From assembly GCF_024330105.1 (NCBI RefSeq), contig NZ_JANDHW010000017.1, positions 1 through 45,596 on the forward strand: a DNA stretch of 45,596 bases, in the 5' to 3' direction. Positions within the stretch are counted from its first letter, which is position 1. Every line of letters begins with the position of its first letter. Of the stretch, positions 35,169 through 45,241 are shown one piece after another. A program made the position numbers and the translations under genes. Source of the DNA: Coprobacter tertius (GTDB taxonomy: Bacteria; Bacteroidota; Bacteroidia; Bacteroidales; Coprobacteraceae). The notes beneath the pieces were generated by a model. It searched no databases, had not been told where the DNA came from, and was given only the letters and a program-made list of their open reading frames with translations.

Positions 35169-35972
35169 TTACTCGAATTCGTAATATTCCGAAGGATGAT
35201 TTCGTTTAAGAGCTACGAGCTGAACATCTTTTCCTACACGTATGCCCTGTTGAAACAACCTGTATTCTACAGTCTTAAAAGCCAATTCGGGATGATTATT
35301 TTCCCGACTCAGATGGCATAAAAATATATATTGCAGGCTTTCGTTAAAATTTGTCGCCAAAAACTCGGCCGTATCATCATTACACATATGCCCGTTAGGA
35401 TTGGTAATGCGACGTTTTAAGTGCACCGGATAATTTCCCTGTTCGAGCATTTCACGATCATAATTAGATTCGATTACCAGGTAATTCGCAGCTTTGAGAT
35501 AACTTGCCACACATTCGGTAATATGGCCGAGATCGGTGGCAAAAGCAAATTTATGATTATCCAATTCGATAAAATAGCCGATATTATCAGTTCCGTCGTG
35601 AGGTACTTCAAAAGGAGTAATTTTAAAATCTCCTATATTAAAAGATATTTCTTTATGAATAATACGCCCTGCAGAATATATTTTCTCAGTCATACAATAA
35701 CTACGGTTCATTCCATCTAAAATAGTTGAGGTCGTATATACCGGAATACCGTATTTTTCCCCCAAACATCCGGCCGATTTGATATGATCGGCATGATCAT
35801 GAGTAATACATAATCCTAATATCTTTTCGAAAGGTATATTATTCTCTTTCAATGTTTTCTTTATAGTACGAATACCGATTCCGGCATCTATCAATATTCC
35901 ATATTCGCCGGCCCCGAGATAATAACAATTACCGCTACTGCCACTGGCCAGACTTATAAAACGTAAATTCAT
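35169..35972 (-). CDS. YycJ/WalJ-type metallo-beta-lactamase-fold hydrolase
   Basis: 267 residues, cytosolic. The N terminus MNLRFISLASGSSGNCYYLG and the metal motif ITHDHADH are typical of the YycJ family, with further ligands in PHDGTDNIGY, FATDLGH and the C-terminal CHLSRENN. Relatives are phosphodiesterases or nucleases linked to DNA repair or cell-wall stress in Firmicutes; the role in Bacteroidetes is not established. A -7 box lies at 36014-36021. Confidence 0.88.
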   Translation of the reverse strand: MNLRFISLASGSSGNCYYLGAGEYGILIDAGIGIRTIKKTLKENNIPFEKILGLCITHDHADHIKSAGCLGEKYGIPVYTTSTILDGMNRSYCMTEKIYSAGRIIHKEISFNIGDFKITPFEVPHDGTDNIGYFIELDNHKFAFATDLGHITECVASYLKAANYLVIESNYDREMLEQGNYPVHLKRRITNPNGHMCNDDTAEFLATNFNESLQYIFLCHLSRENNHPELAFKTVEYRLFQQGIRVGKDVQLVALKRNHPSEYYEFE

Positions 35973-36013
35973 CCCGTCGTTTATCCTTTTTAGTGTTTTC
36001 GTATAAAAAGGTA

Positions 36014-36021
36014 CAAAGATA
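36014..36021 (-). promoter_or_regulatory. -7 box of the YycJ-type gene
   Basis: The minus strand reads TATCTTTG, a perfect match. I see no clear -33 box. The start near 36008 gives a leader of about 36 nt. Confidence 0.5.
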
Positions 36022-36063
36022 CATTTTTAAAGGCAAAATCTCGGTCCCGAAAGCGAATAAATA

Positions 36064-36771
36064 TCATTTATACAATAAGAATATACAGGGTCTTTTTTGT
36101 AAATCGATCTTTTCGCGGCTCCACTGTTTCAATGTCCGGGTACGTATGTATTCATTCTCGCAAGTTATATCAGCAGCAATGCACAAGCGTGTCTGAGGAC
36201 GACAGGTTCTAATGAGATCTTCCAACAATTTATGATTCCGATAAGGAGTTTCTATAAAAATTTGTGTCTGACTTTCGCTATAAATACGCTGTTCGAAGGT
36301 TTTAATCGCCCGATTACGCTCTCCCCCCTCGATAGGCAAATAACCGTGAAACGCAAAATTTTGTCCGTTAAAACCCGAAGCCATCAACGACATCAATATA
36401 GAAGAAGGCCCTACCAATGGCACAACCTTATACCCCGCATTCTGAGCTATCGCAACAATATCGGCCCCAGGATCGGCTATCGCAGGACAGCCGGCCTCTG
36501 AAATAATACCTATCGAAAATCCCTTTGCCAACGGATTCAAATATTCAGCTATTTCCTCAAGACGAGTATGCTGATTCAACGTATAAAATGTAAGAGAATC
36601 AATTTCAATATCGGGATTCGACTTTTTCAGGAAACGACGTGCCGTACGTACATTCTCTACAATAAAATGCGATATACCGCCAATAACTCTCTGGTTATAG
36701 GCGGGCAAAACCTTGTCGATAGTAGTTTCACCCAGCGTCACGGGTATAAGGTATAATGCTGCTTCTTGCAT
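36064..36771 (-). CDS. RsmI-like tetrapyrrole-methylase-fold SAM methyltransferase
   Basis: 235 residues. Order of motifs: ALYLIPVTLGE at the start, SEAGCPAIADPGADIVAIAQ (the family's Gly-rich segment), VPLVGPSSILMSLMASGFNG and FIETPYRNHKLLEDL. These belong to the RsmI subgroup, which 2'-O-methylates 16S rRNA C1402. The Bacteroidetes variant is shorter than E. coli RsmI (286 aa), so the exact target is uncertain. Divergently transcribed from the next rRNA methyltransferase. Confidence 0.82.
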   Translation of the reverse strand: MQEAALYLIPVTLGETTIDKVLPAYNQRVIGGISHFIVENVRTARRFLKKSNPDIEIDSLTFYTLNQHTRLEEIAEYLNPLAKGFSIGIISEAGCPAIADPGADIVAIAQNAGYKVVPLVGPSSILMSLMASGFNGQNFAFHGYLPIEGGERNRAIKTFEQRIYSESQTQIFIETPYRNHKLLEDLIRTCRPQTRLCIAADITCENEYIRTRTLKQWSREKIDLQKRPCIFLLYK

Positions 36772-36792
36772 ATTTTAAATCTATTTTCACTG

Positions 36793-36825
36793 CAAAGGTA
36801 GGGTTTTCTACCGAAAAGGGAACAA
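36793..36825 (-). promoter_or_regulatory. Promoter of the RsmI-like gene
   Basis: On the minus strand TACCTTTG (plus 36793-36800) is a perfect -7 box, with TTG (36823-36825) about 22 nt upstream. The start near 36786 is 15 nt before the ATG. On the plus strand TATTTTTG (36853-36860) is a candidate -7 for the divergent gene but leaves only about 12 nt of leader. Confidence 0.55.
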
Positions 36826-36877
36826 GTGATATTTCTTTCGGATAAAAATAATTATTTTTGTCAGAAAAAGCACACGT

Positions 36878-38290
36878 ATGATAACACTTCCTGATGAGTT
36901 TATCGTCCGCAACCGACGATTATTAGGAGAGAAGGAATATAATCTATTCGAAGCCGCATTACAAAAAACTCCTCCTGTGAGTATAAGAGTAAACAAAAGA
37001 AAAAACGGTTCCCGTTTTTTCGGACAAAATATCGTACCTTGGGAAGAAAATGCTTTTTATCTCGAAGAAAGACCATCTTTTACCTTCGACCCGTTATTTC
37101 ATGCCGGAACTTATTATGTACAGGAAGCCTCATCGATGTTTTTAGGACAAATACTCGAGCAATATGTAAAAAAACCGGTACGCTATCTCGATCTCTGTGC
37201 TGCTCCGGGTGGAAAATCTACCCAAGCTATCGATATACTATCCAAAGACAGCCTTATTATATGCAACGAAATACTTCGCAGTCGAGCTAATATACTAACT
37301 GAGAACGTAATCAAATGGGGACAACCCAACTGTATCGTCACCAATAACAATGTATCGGATTTTTCTTATTTACATCACTATTTCGATGTGATTCTTACCG
37401 ATGTTCCCTGTTCGGGAGAAGGTATGTTCCGCAAAGATAACGGAGCGATTACAGAATGGTCATTAGCAAATGTAAATCGTTGTTCCTCAAGACAAAAAGA
37501 AATTCTTTCTTCTACTTGGGACCTGCTGCGTCCCGGAGGTTTGTTTATTTACAGTACCTGTACTTACAATACCGAAGAAAACGAGGATACGATTATCTGG
37601 CTGCATGAAAATTACGGAGCAGAAGTATTACCGGTAATTACTAAACAAAGCTGGGGCATAAAACCAGCCTTAAAAGGGAACTTTCCTGTATATCGTTTTA
37701 TGCCCCATGCAACGAAAGGAGAAGGTTTTTTTATAGCTGTACTCCAAAAACCAGACAGTGAATCTTGCACACATCGGGAAACACTAATTTCGGCTGCGTT
37801 AAAAAAGAATAAAAAAAAGAAAAATAACGGACAACGGCAAACATCGGATAACGGATTATACCACTATATTTCGGAAGCAGATAACTTTGTTTTCGAAAAT
37901 AATGAAGAGCGTTCGTTTGCTTTTCCAAAAGTTTACGCAAATGATCTTATTTTATTGTCGGATCGGCTCAACCTGTTACATGCTGGTATTCCACTGACTG
38001 TTTCAAAAGGGAAAGACAAAGTACCGGAACACGCTTTGGCACTTTCTTCATATATCAATAGAAAAAATTTCCCTACGGTAGAAATCGATATCTCAACAGC
38101 TATCTCTTATTTACGACGTGAAACCATTACCATTCCCGAAGGATACCCCAAAGGATACTTATTGGTTATATTCAAAGATACGCCGTTAGGTTGGATCAAA
38201 AACATCGGTAATCGTACAAACAACCTCTATCCTCAAGAGTGGCGTATTCGCAGCAGCCATTCCCCGGAAAATACCGAACATTTTTTATGA
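36878..38290 (+). CDS. RsmF/RsmB-like rRNA (cytosine-5-)-methyltransferase
   Basis: 470 residues of the NOL1/NOP2/Sun family. The SAM loop is LDLCAAPGGKSTQA, followed by DVPCSGEGMFRKD and IYSTCTYNTEENE, which hold the two catalytic cysteines. The length and C-terminal extension (about 330-470, PUA-like, ending in GWIKNIGNRTNNLYPQEWRI) fit RsmF/YebU, which makes m5C in 16S rRNA, better than RsmB, which has an N-terminal NusB-like domain. The exact target base is not certain. Confidence 0.88.
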   Translation: MITLPDEFIVRNRRLLGEKEYNLFEAALQKTPPVSIRVNKRKNGSRFFGQNIVPWEENAFYLEERPSFTFDPLFHAGTYYVQEASSMFLGQILEQYVKKPVRYLDLCAAPGGKSTQAIDILSKDSLIICNEILRSRANILTENVIKWGQPNCIVTNNNVSDFSYLHHYFDVILTDVPCSGEGMFRKDNGAITEWSLANVNRCSSRQKEILSSTWDLLRPGGLFIYSTCTYNTEENEDTIIWLHENYGAEVLPVITKQSWGIKPALKGNFPVYRFMPHATKGEGFFIAVLQKPDSESCTHRETLISAALKKNKKKKNNGQRQTSDNGLYHYISEADNFVFENNEERSFAFPKVYANDLILLSDRLNLLHAGIPLTVSKGKDKVPEHALALSSYINRKNFPTVEIDISTAISYLRRETITIPEGYPKGYLLVIFKDTPLGWIKNIGNRTNNLYPQEWRIRSSHSPENTEHFL

Positions 38291-38426
38291 AACAACAAGG
38301 TTCAGAAAATCCCCGTTAAATAAATGGCGGACGATAATCGGAATAACAAATATTTTTTTAAATTTGCGTACGGCCACCGGTAGTTGACAATGGCAAACCG
38401 GATGCCCTTAACTTAATAAACGCAAT

Positions 38427-38873
38427 ATGATATTAGACTCTTTAAGTAATTCTGCTACGATAGAGCAGTTACATCCACTGTTTAAAAAAGCATTCGATTA
38501 CCTTAAATCGACTGATTTTTCAAAAAAGGAAGCCGGAAAAATTCTTCTCGACGGTGATAACCTTTATGTAACAATTGCCGAACCAGTGGGGAAAAAAGAA
38601 AACGACGCTAAAATTGAAACTCATTTTAAATATATAGATATACAAATGCCTCTTACAGCAACCGAAACAATAGGGTGGAAAGCGGTTGCCGATCTAAAAA
38701 AAACAGCAGTGCCTTATGATGAGAAAAATGACATTACTTTTTTCGACGACATTCCCTCTGCTCATATCGACGTAACACCCGGAAATTTCGCTATTTTTTT
38801 CCCAGAAGACGGTCATGCACCCTGTATCGGGAATGGAAAATTCAGGAAAGTAATTGTCAAAGTACGCATCTGA
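38427..38873 (+). CDS. YhcH/YjgK/YiaL (DUF386) family protein
   Basis: 148 residues. Family features are the ILLDGDNLYVTIAE start, THFKYIDIQMPLTATETIGW with the His, DITFFDDIPSAHIDVTPGNFAIFFPEDGHAP with a cluster of metal-type His and Glu residues, and the FRKVIVKV end. The cupin-like fold binds a divalent metal; members are linked to sialic acid and other sugar metabolism. TAAATTTG at 38359-38366 is a perfect -7 box upstream. It lies 54 nt before glgB and may be co-transcribed. Confidence 0.88.
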   Translation: MILDSLSNSATIEQLHPLFKKAFDYLKSTDFSKKEAGKILLDGDNLYVTIAEPVGKKENDAKIETHFKYIDIQMPLTATETIGWKAVADLKKTAVPYDEKNDITFFDDIPSAHIDVTPGNFAIFFPEDGHAPCIGNGKFRKVIVKVRI

Positions 38874-38927
38874 ACCATCCTCCGACAAAACGGTTAAACA
38901 GTTTCCTAATTAAAAAAATCCGTTTAT

Positions 38928-40961
38928 ATGAAACGACTGAATTTAGTAAAAAACGACCCGTGGCTCGAACCCTATAACGATACGATCGAATTTCGCCATC
39001 GGTTAACGGTCGATAAAAAGAAAGAACTCACACAAAAAACGGGATCACTCTCCGATTTTGCAACAGGATATCTGTATTTCGGCCTTCACCGAGATAAAGA
39101 TGGATGGGTCATTCGAGAATGGGCACCCAATGCTTCGGAAATATATCTGATAGGAAATTTCTCTGAATGGAAGGAGTTACCGCGTTATAAATTCAAAGCT
39201 AAAAAAAATGGAATTTGGGAACTAAAATTAAAGGCTGACGAATTACATCATCTCGATCTGTACAAACTCTCGATGCACTGGCCGGGGGGACAAGGAGAAC
39301 GTATTCCGGCATGGGCTACCCGAGTCATTCAAGACGAAAAAACATATATATTTTCGGCTCAGGTCTGGAACCCTGAAAAACCGTACCGTTTTAAAAAGAA
39401 AAAGTTCGTGCCGCAAACTTCACCTCTTCTTATTTACGAATGCCATATCGGAATGGCACAAGAAGAAGAACGGGTGGGAACTTACGATGAATTCAGACGA
39501 AACGTACTTCCCCGTATCGCAAAAGCAGGATACAATGCTATACAAATTATGGCAATACAGGAACATCCCTATTATGGCTCGTTCGGCTATCACGTCTCGA
39601 GTTTTTTCGCACCGTCTTCCCGGTTCGGGACACCCGACGATCTCAAGCATCTGATAGACGATGCTCATGCATTGGGAATCACTGTCATAATGGACATCGT
39701 ACATTCACATGCCGTAAAAAATGAAGTAGAAGGTTTGGGCCGGTACGACGGATCCTACAGTCAGTTTTTTTACGGAGATGGAAGACGGGAACATCCTGCC
39801 TGGGACTCACTCTGTTTCGATTATGGGAAAAATGAGGTGATCCACTTTTTACTGTCGAACTGTAAATATTGGCTGGAAGAATATAACTTCGACGGTTTTC
39901 GTTTCGACGGGGTAACCTCTATGCTTTATTATAATCATGGCTTGGGCAAATCTTTCAACGGATATCCCGACTATTACGACGGCGGACAAGACGAAAACGC
40001 AATCACTTATTTATCGCTGGCAAACGAGCTGATTCATGCCGTTAATCCTAATGCCATCACAATTGCCGAAGAAATGAGCGGTATGCCCGGACTCGCCGTA
40101 CCGACAGAGGACGGTGGTATCGGTTTCGATTACCGTATGGCAATGGGTATTCCTGATTTCTGGATAAAAACCATAAAAGAAAAAAAAGACGAAGACTGGA
40201 AACCGGCGACCATTTTTTGGGAAGTCACCAATCGGAGATCGGATGAAAAAACGATTAATTATGCAGAAAGTCACGATCAAGCATTAGTAGGAGATAAAAC
40301 AATCATATTCAGACTTATAGACGACAAGATGTACTGGCATATGATGAAAGGTGATAAAGATTTTACCGTAGATAGAGGCATGGCTCTGCACAAAATAATC
40401 AGATTGGTAACATTATCAACCATCAATGGTGGCTATCTGAACTTTATGGGAAATGAATTCGGACATCCCGAATGGATCGATTTTCCCAGACAAGGGAACG
40501 AATGGTCATATAAATATGCTCGACGACAATGGAGTCTCGTCGATCGGGAGGACCTTAAATACCAGTATCTTGCAAATTTCGACGCCGCCATGATATCTTT
40601 AGTAAAAGGAATAAAAAATTTCGAAAAAATACCGATCGAAAAAATATGGGACAACGAAAGTGATCAAATATTAGCCTTCCGTAGAAAAGATTTGCTGTTT
40701 ATTTTCAATTTTCATCCTGCAAAATCCTATAGCGATTACGGAATTCTCACCTCAAAAGGAGAATATCGCACTGCTCTGAATACCGATTCGCCTCAATTCG
40801 GAGGATTCGGACTGATAGATGAATCGATCACTCATTTTACCATTCCCGATCCTTTGTATAAAAAAGAAAAAAAGGAATGGCTAAAACTATACATACCGGC
40901 ACGGTCGGCAATGGTATTGAAACTACATAAGAACATAAAAAGCAAAAACAATAATATTTAA
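38928..40961 (+). CDS. glgB: 1,4-alpha-glucan branching enzyme (eukaryote-like GH13)
   Basis: 677 residues. An N-terminal CBM48 domain (about 60-155, VIREWAPNASEIYLIGNFSEW) precedes the GH13 barrel. GH13 regions: MDIVHSHAVKN, FRFDGVTSM with the nucleophile Asp, AEEMSGMPG with the acid/base Glu, YAESHDQAL with the third Asp. A C-terminal all-beta domain follows. Segments such as YGSFGYHVSSFFAPSSRFGTP and NGGYLNFMGNEFGHPEW are closer to plant and animal branching enzymes than to E. coli GlgB; such enzymes are known in Bacteroidetes. Makes alpha-1,6 branches in glycogen. Confidence 0.95.
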   Translation: MKRLNLVKNDPWLEPYNDTIEFRHRLTVDKKKELTQKTGSLSDFATGYLYFGLHRDKDGWVIREWAPNASEIYLIGNFSEWKELPRYKFKAKKNGIWELKLKADELHHLDLYKLSMHWPGGQGERIPAWATRVIQDEKTYIFSAQVWNPEKPYRFKKKKFVPQTSPLLIYECHIGMAQEEERVGTYDEFRRNVLPRIAKAGYNAIQIMAIQEHPYYGSFGYHVSSFFAPSSRFGTPDDLKHLIDDAHALGITVIMDIVHSHAVKNEVEGLGRYDGSYSQFFYGDGRREHPAWDSLCFDYGKNEVIHFLLSNCKYWLEEYNFDGFRFDGVTSMLYYNHGLGKSFNGYPDYYDGGQDENAITYLSLANELIHAVNPNAITIAEEMSGMPGLAVPTEDGGIGFDYRMAMGIPDFWIKTIKEKKDEDWKPATIFWEVTNRRSDEKTINYAESHDQALVGDKTIIFRLIDDKMYWHMMKGDKDFTVDRGMALHKIIRLVTLSTINGGYLNFMGNEFGHPEWIDFPRQGNEWSYKYARRQWSLVDREDLKYQYLANFDAAMISLVKGIKNFEKIPIEKIWDNESDQILAFRRKDLLFIFNFHPAKSYSDYGILTSKGEYRTALNTDSPQFGGFGLIDESITHFTIPDPLYKKEKKEWLKLYIPARSAMVLKLHKNIKSKNNNI

Positions 40962-41117
40962 CATATATTTACTTTTACATATTTTACGCAATAATCATTT
41001 ATAATTCAATATAAGTGCAGTTTACAGAAATTAAATGTACTTTTTACACGTAAAAATATATTATATAACATACTTTTAAATTTTGCAAGTATCCAGGAAA
41101 AATACATCTTTGCATGT

Positions 41118-41204
41118 ATTAACCTAAAACAATCTTTTTTACCTTAAAAATTAATACCTATTGAAAACCTATAAAAAGGAGCTTTTTCTCAAAAGCTCCT
41201 TTTT
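41118..41204 (+). ncRNA. Candidate intergenic small RNA (about 87 nt)
   Basis: TTTG (41082-41085), 19 nt, then CATCTTTG (41105-41112), one base off the -7 consensus, predict a start near 41118. A 14-bp hairpin (41173-41186 and 41191-41204, core GGAGC...GCTCC) with T5 ends the transcript. No ORF lies between. The terminator could instead simply serve glgB, 210 nt upstream. Confidence 0.4.
41173..41204 (+). terminator. Intrinsic terminator between glgB and the hybrid kinase
   Basis: AAAAAGGAGCTTTT (41173-41186) and AAAAGCTCCTTTTT (41191-41204) form a perfect stem with a 4-nt loop; symmetric A/T flanks would allow action in both directions. Confidence 0.88.
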
Positions 41205-41332
41205 GATAAATACCTCTTTATTCCTAAACCGGTTACATAAGAATACGCCCCTTTTCCTTTTTTATTAAAGTAATACTTAATTTTCAAAATGGATTCTATA
41301 ACTTAGCCGTTCGAATAACAGAATTCCTGGCA

Positions 41333-43810
41333 ATGAAAAAGTTCTCCTTTATACGCACCAAAGTCGCAGTAGGTTATTTATCACTTATCGCCTTATTACT
41401 TATTTCATTTTACTTTATTTACCGAGAAATATCGTTTCTTTCGGCGACCAGCCGGTATGAAACCGAACTGAACGAAAAACGAAAGGTCATCAACCGCACT
41501 CTCACAGGATTATACCGTGTAGAAGCAATCGGGCAAACCCTGATGACCGGTAATTTTAAAGATTATTCGTTATATCGTAAGTCGGTTAACGAAACAATGA
41601 ACCAACTTGATTCGCTACGTACTTTCACAACAGATAGCTTACAGATAGAACGTATCGGGAACATCGTTTCTCTCCTCAAACAAAAAGAAAAAAATGTATT
41701 GGCATTGGTAAGTACCATCGCTTCCGATGAAGAAGTAAAAATGTATGAAGAAGGGTTTGTTAAAATAATGTCACAGCAAGACTCGCTTATTAAAGAACAA
41801 AAAAAACAACTCGAAGTTATCAGGCAACAAGACTCTCTGCTCAACCGGCCAAAACCGAAAAGATTTTTAAAAAGATTGGCCGAAGCCTTTTCTTCCGAAA
41901 AAGAAGTCTCTCCCGTACAACATATCGAAATAAACTCCAGCACCGACAGTCTTTCGGCAATCAATTTAGAATTGAAACAACGTATCAGCGATCGGCAACA
42001 AGAAATACAAACTTTTATATCCGATAAAAGCAACCGACTCAAAAGAGCCAACCAACGACTCGATGCACAAATAGAACTTACCATACGCGAATTCGAGCAA
42101 GAAGAAATCGCCGGCATCCTCGACAAAATAGACAAACAGCAAATAATAAAACGACAGGCCATACAAACCATCGGAACCATCGCTACAATTTCCGTATTAC
42201 TGGCTATTATTTTCATCATAATAATACTCCGGGATATTACACGGAGTAATCGTTATCGGGCGGCTCTGGAAGAAGCGAACCTACAGGCAGAAAACCTTTT
42301 ACAAATAAGAGAAAAGCTAATGCTTACGATTACGCATGATTTTAAGGCACCTCTCGGATCGATTATCGGATATGCCGATCTCTTATCAAGACTCATACAA
42401 GAAAACCGGCAACGATTCTATCTCGACAACATGCGCCAATCTTCCCAACATCTTCTTCGTCTGGTAAACGAACTTCTCGATTTCCACCGGTTAGATTCGA
42501 AAAAAGCAGAAATAAATTCTGTCGTTTTTTCTCCGGACCGGTTATTTGAAGAGATTAAAAACCGATTTACTCCTCTTGCACAGAAAAAAGGTCTCGAACT
42601 TATCTATGAAACAGACGGAGACATTACAAAAACATTTGCCGGTGATACTCTCCGCATCACACAAATTGCAGAAAACCTTCTTTCTAACGCCATAAAATTT
42701 ACCGAATCGGGGCACGTTACCTTATATGTAACCATTACCGGGAGAAAACTCTGCTTTACGATAACAGATACAGGATGCGGAATCAGTAAAAACGATAAAG
42801 AAAAAATTTTTAGAGAATTTACTCGTTTACAAGGGGCCCGGGGACAAGAAGGCTTCGGCCTCGGATTATCCATTACACTCAAACTGGTAGAATTGTTAAA
42901 AGGTACGATCGATGTAGATAGTGAAGAAGGTAAAGGAAGCCGATTTTCGATTGAAATACCTCTTCTGTTTGCGAACCGTACCAACGACGAAACCTCTGCA
43001 GAAAAAGAAAAAACATTACCCATACTTACCGGGAAAAACCTAAAAGCACTCATTATCGATGACGATAAGCTACAACTCGATCTTTTCTCTGCCCAACTAA
43101 AACAGCTGGGAATCGACTCTACTCCCTGTTTGCAACCAGACGAGTTATTCGCATTCCTGAAAAATGAAAAATACGACATTCTTTTTACAGATATGCAGAT
43201 GCCTGGCTCCGACGGATTTGAAATACTAAACCTTCTGCGAAACTCAGAAAACGTCAGAGCAAATAATATTCCCGTAATAGCCGTGACCGCCCGAAGCGAC
43301 ATACAAGAAGAAGAATTACAAAAAAACGGTTTTTCGGGAATTCTTTACAAACCGGTCGAAATAAAGGCTTTGGCTGCAATTATCGGACGCTCGATTCCCG
43401 ATGCTTCCAACAAACATTCTATCCACAAACCCCAAGAAAAGGATTCTTCACAAATTCATTTCGATGCTCTTACCGCCTATTCCGGAAACGATCCTCAGGC
43501 AGCCGCTGAGATCATCGGTTCGTTTATTGATGAAAACCGAATGAACCGAGAAAATATCCAGCAATCTGTTCAAGAAAAAGATATGCCCGCTATCGCCCGT
43601 ACGGCACATAAAATGCGACCTCTTTTTTCATTAATAGGTGCTACCGAATGCTACACTCTGCTATCATGGCTCGAAGACAATAAAGAAATGCCGTTTAATG
43701 AAACCGTAAAAGAAAAAACCGACGTATTGTTATCAGAAATAGACCGAGTAATAGAAAATGCCATTTTATATAAAACGAAAGTATTGTTAAAAGAAAGCAG
43801 CGAGAAATAG
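41333..43810 (+). CDS. Hybrid sensor kinase (HisKA-HATPase-REC-Hpt)
   Basis: 825 residues. Membrane segments near 11-30 and 275-297 bracket a mostly helical, coiled-coil periplasmic sensor of about 240 residues with many Gln, Arg and Ser. HisKA has His335 in ITHDFKAPLGS; the ATPase has NLLSNAIKF, DTGCGIS and GFGLGLSI. The receiver domain (about 570-690) has Asp620 in FTDMQMPGSDG, and a C-terminal Hpt has His759 in ARTAHKMRPLF. The four-step phosphorelay would pass phosphate to the NtrC-type regulator encoded 56 nt downstream. The signal is unknown. Confidence 0.93.
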   Translation: MKKFSFIRTKVAVGYLSLIALLLISFYFIYREISFLSATSRYETELNEKRKVINRTLTGLYRVEAIGQTLMTGNFKDYSLYRKSVNETMNQLDSLRTFTTDSLQIERIGNIVSLLKQKEKNVLALVSTIASDEEVKMYEEGFVKIMSQQDSLIKEQKKQLEVIRQQDSLLNRPKPKRFLKRLAEAFSSEKEVSPVQHIEINSSTDSLSAINLELKQRISDRQQEIQTFISDKSNRLKRANQRLDAQIELTIREFEQEEIAGILDKIDKQQIIKRQAIQTIGTIATISVLLAIIFIIIILRDITRSNRYRAALEEANLQAENLLQIREKLMLTITHDFKAPLGSIIGYADLLSRLIQENRQRFYLDNMRQSSQHLLRLVNELLDFHRLDSKKAEINSVVFSPDRLFEEIKNRFTPLAQKKGLELIYETDGDITKTFAGDTLRITQIAENLLSNAIKFTESGHVTLYVTITGRKLCFTITDTGCGISKNDKEKIFREFTRLQGARGQEGFGLGLSITLKLVELLKGTIDVDSEEGKGSRFSIEIPLLFANRTNDETSAEKEKTLPILTGKNLKALIIDDDKLQLDLFSAQLKQLGIDSTPCLQPDELFAFLKNEKYDILFTDMQMPGSDGFEILNLLRNSENVRANNIPVIAVTARSDIQEEELQKNGFSGILYKPVEIKALAAIIGRSIPDASNKHSIHKPQEKDSSQIHFDALTAYSGNDPQAAAEIIGSFIDENRMNRENIQQSVQEKDMPAIARTAHKMRPLFSLIGATECYTLLSWLEDNKEMPFNETVKEKTDVLLSEIDRVIENAILYKTKVLLKESSEK

Positions 43811-43815
43811 GCCGG

Positions 43816-43847
43816 TTTCTTATTTTCATTAAAAACATATAACTTTG
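43816..43847 (+). promoter_or_regulatory. Promoter of the NtrC-type regulator gene
   Basis: TTTC (43816-43819), 20 nt, TAACTTTG (43840-43847), a perfect -7 box. The regulator therefore may be expressed apart from the kinase. Confidence 0.65.
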
Positions 43848-43866
43848 TATAGAAAGAAATGTACCG

Positions 43867-45204
43867 ATGAAAAAAATTCTGATTGTCGAAGACGATATAA
43901 CTTACAGCCTGATGCTTACTACATGGCTTAAACGGAAGGGATTCGATGTAATTTCTACCGGGAAAATTTCTGATGCCCGGAATTCAATATCTAATCAGTC
44001 CCCCGATCTCGTTCTTTCCGATCTCAGATTGCCTGATGGCGACGGAATCGCCCTCCTACAATGGATGAACGAAACTAAAATGCAGGTACCACTCATCATC
44101 ATGACGGGATATGCAGAAATACAAACAGCTGTACAATCGATAAAATTAGGGGCGAAAGATTATATTGCAAAACCTATAAATCCGGAAGAACTCTTACAAA
44201 AAATCAACGATACCCTCACACAACATATACAAACAGAACCCGTTCCTCAAAAGAAAAAACAAGTCCCCACCTCTACCGCTCCCATGTTTCTCGAAGGAGA
44301 AAGCGACGTAGCGAAAGAATTATATCATTACGTCAGTTTGGTCGCACCCACTCCCATGTCGGTACTTATCAACGGAGCCAGCGGAACCGGAAAAGAATAT
44401 ATAGCACATCGTATACATCAATTAAGTAATCGTTCAGAAAAAACATTCATTGCCATAGATTGCGGAGCAATTCCACGTGAATTGGCCGCTTCAGAATTCT
44501 TCGGTCATATAAAAGGATCTTTTACCGGTGCGTTGAACGACAAAACCGGAGCCTTTGAAGCCGCCAATGGCGGTACCCTGTTTTTAGATGAAATAGGAAA
44601 TCTCAATTACGAAACACAAATACAACTTCTGCGTGCTTTACAAGAGCGAAAAATAAAACCGATAGGATCTAACAAAGAAATTCCGGTAGATATTCGTTTA
44701 ATCACAGCAACAAACGAAAATCTCGAAAAGGCAATCGAAAAGGGGAATTTCAGAGAAGATCTCTACCACAGAATAAATGAATTCACCCTTTATATGCCCT
44801 TATTGAAAGAACGAAGGGAAGATATACTGCATTTTGCAAACTTTTTTCTCGACCAGGCAAATGCAGAACTGGGTAAACAGATTATAGGTTTTACACCCGA
44901 AGCCTCTTCGATACTCATCAATTTCCCATGGCCCGGAAATCTACGGCAAATGAAAAACTGCATTAAAAGAGCAACATTACTTGCCCGCAACGAATTCATT
45001 ACACCTCAAGATCTCGGACCCGATTTTACATCTGCTCTTCATCCGGTAAACGAAACTATGGCACTTAAAAACCCCGAAACAGAAAAAGAGCGAATATTAG
45101 AAGCTTTAAAAAAAACCGGTAACAATAAGAGTAAAGCTGCCGTACTACTTAACATCGACAGAAAAACCTTATACAACAAACTGAAAATTTATAATATCGA
45201 CTAA
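43867..45204 (+). CDS. NtrC-family sigma-54-dependent response regulator
   Basis: 445 residues. The receiver has Asp52 in SDLRLPDGDG and a K-P pair in YIAKPINPEE. The AAA+ sigma-54 interaction domain (about 135-370) has Walker A GASGTGKE, the sigma-54 loop as GSFTGA (residues 217-222; GAFTGA in most relatives), Walker B GGTLFLDEIGNL and the arginine-containing FREDLYHRIN. A C-terminal Fis-type HTH (about 403-445, NNKSKAAVLLNIDRKTLYNKL) binds enhancer sites. The paired dyads at 45242-45279 are the nearest candidates for its binding sites. Confidence 0.95.
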   Translation: MKKILIVEDDITYSLMLTTWLKRKGFDVISTGKISDARNSISNQSPDLVLSDLRLPDGDGIALLQWMNETKMQVPLIIMTGYAEIQTAVQSIKLGAKDYIAKPINPEELLQKINDTLTQHIQTEPVPQKKKQVPTSTAPMFLEGESDVAKELYHYVSLVAPTPMSVLINGASGTGKEYIAHRIHQLSNRSEKTFIAIDCGAIPRELAASEFFGHIKGSFTGALNDKTGAFEAANGGTLFLDEIGNLNYETQIQLLRALQERKIKPIGSNKEIPVDIRLITATNENLEKAIEKGNFREDLYHRINEFTLYMPLLKERREDILHFANFFLDQANAELGKQIIGFTPEASSILINFPWPGNLRQMKNCIKRATLLARNEFITPQDLGPDFTSALHPVNETMALKNPETEKERILEALKKTGNNKSKAAVLLNIDRKTLYNKLKIYNID

Positions 45205-45241
45205 CCGGAAAATATCCTCATGCCTTAACGCATTGTATTTA

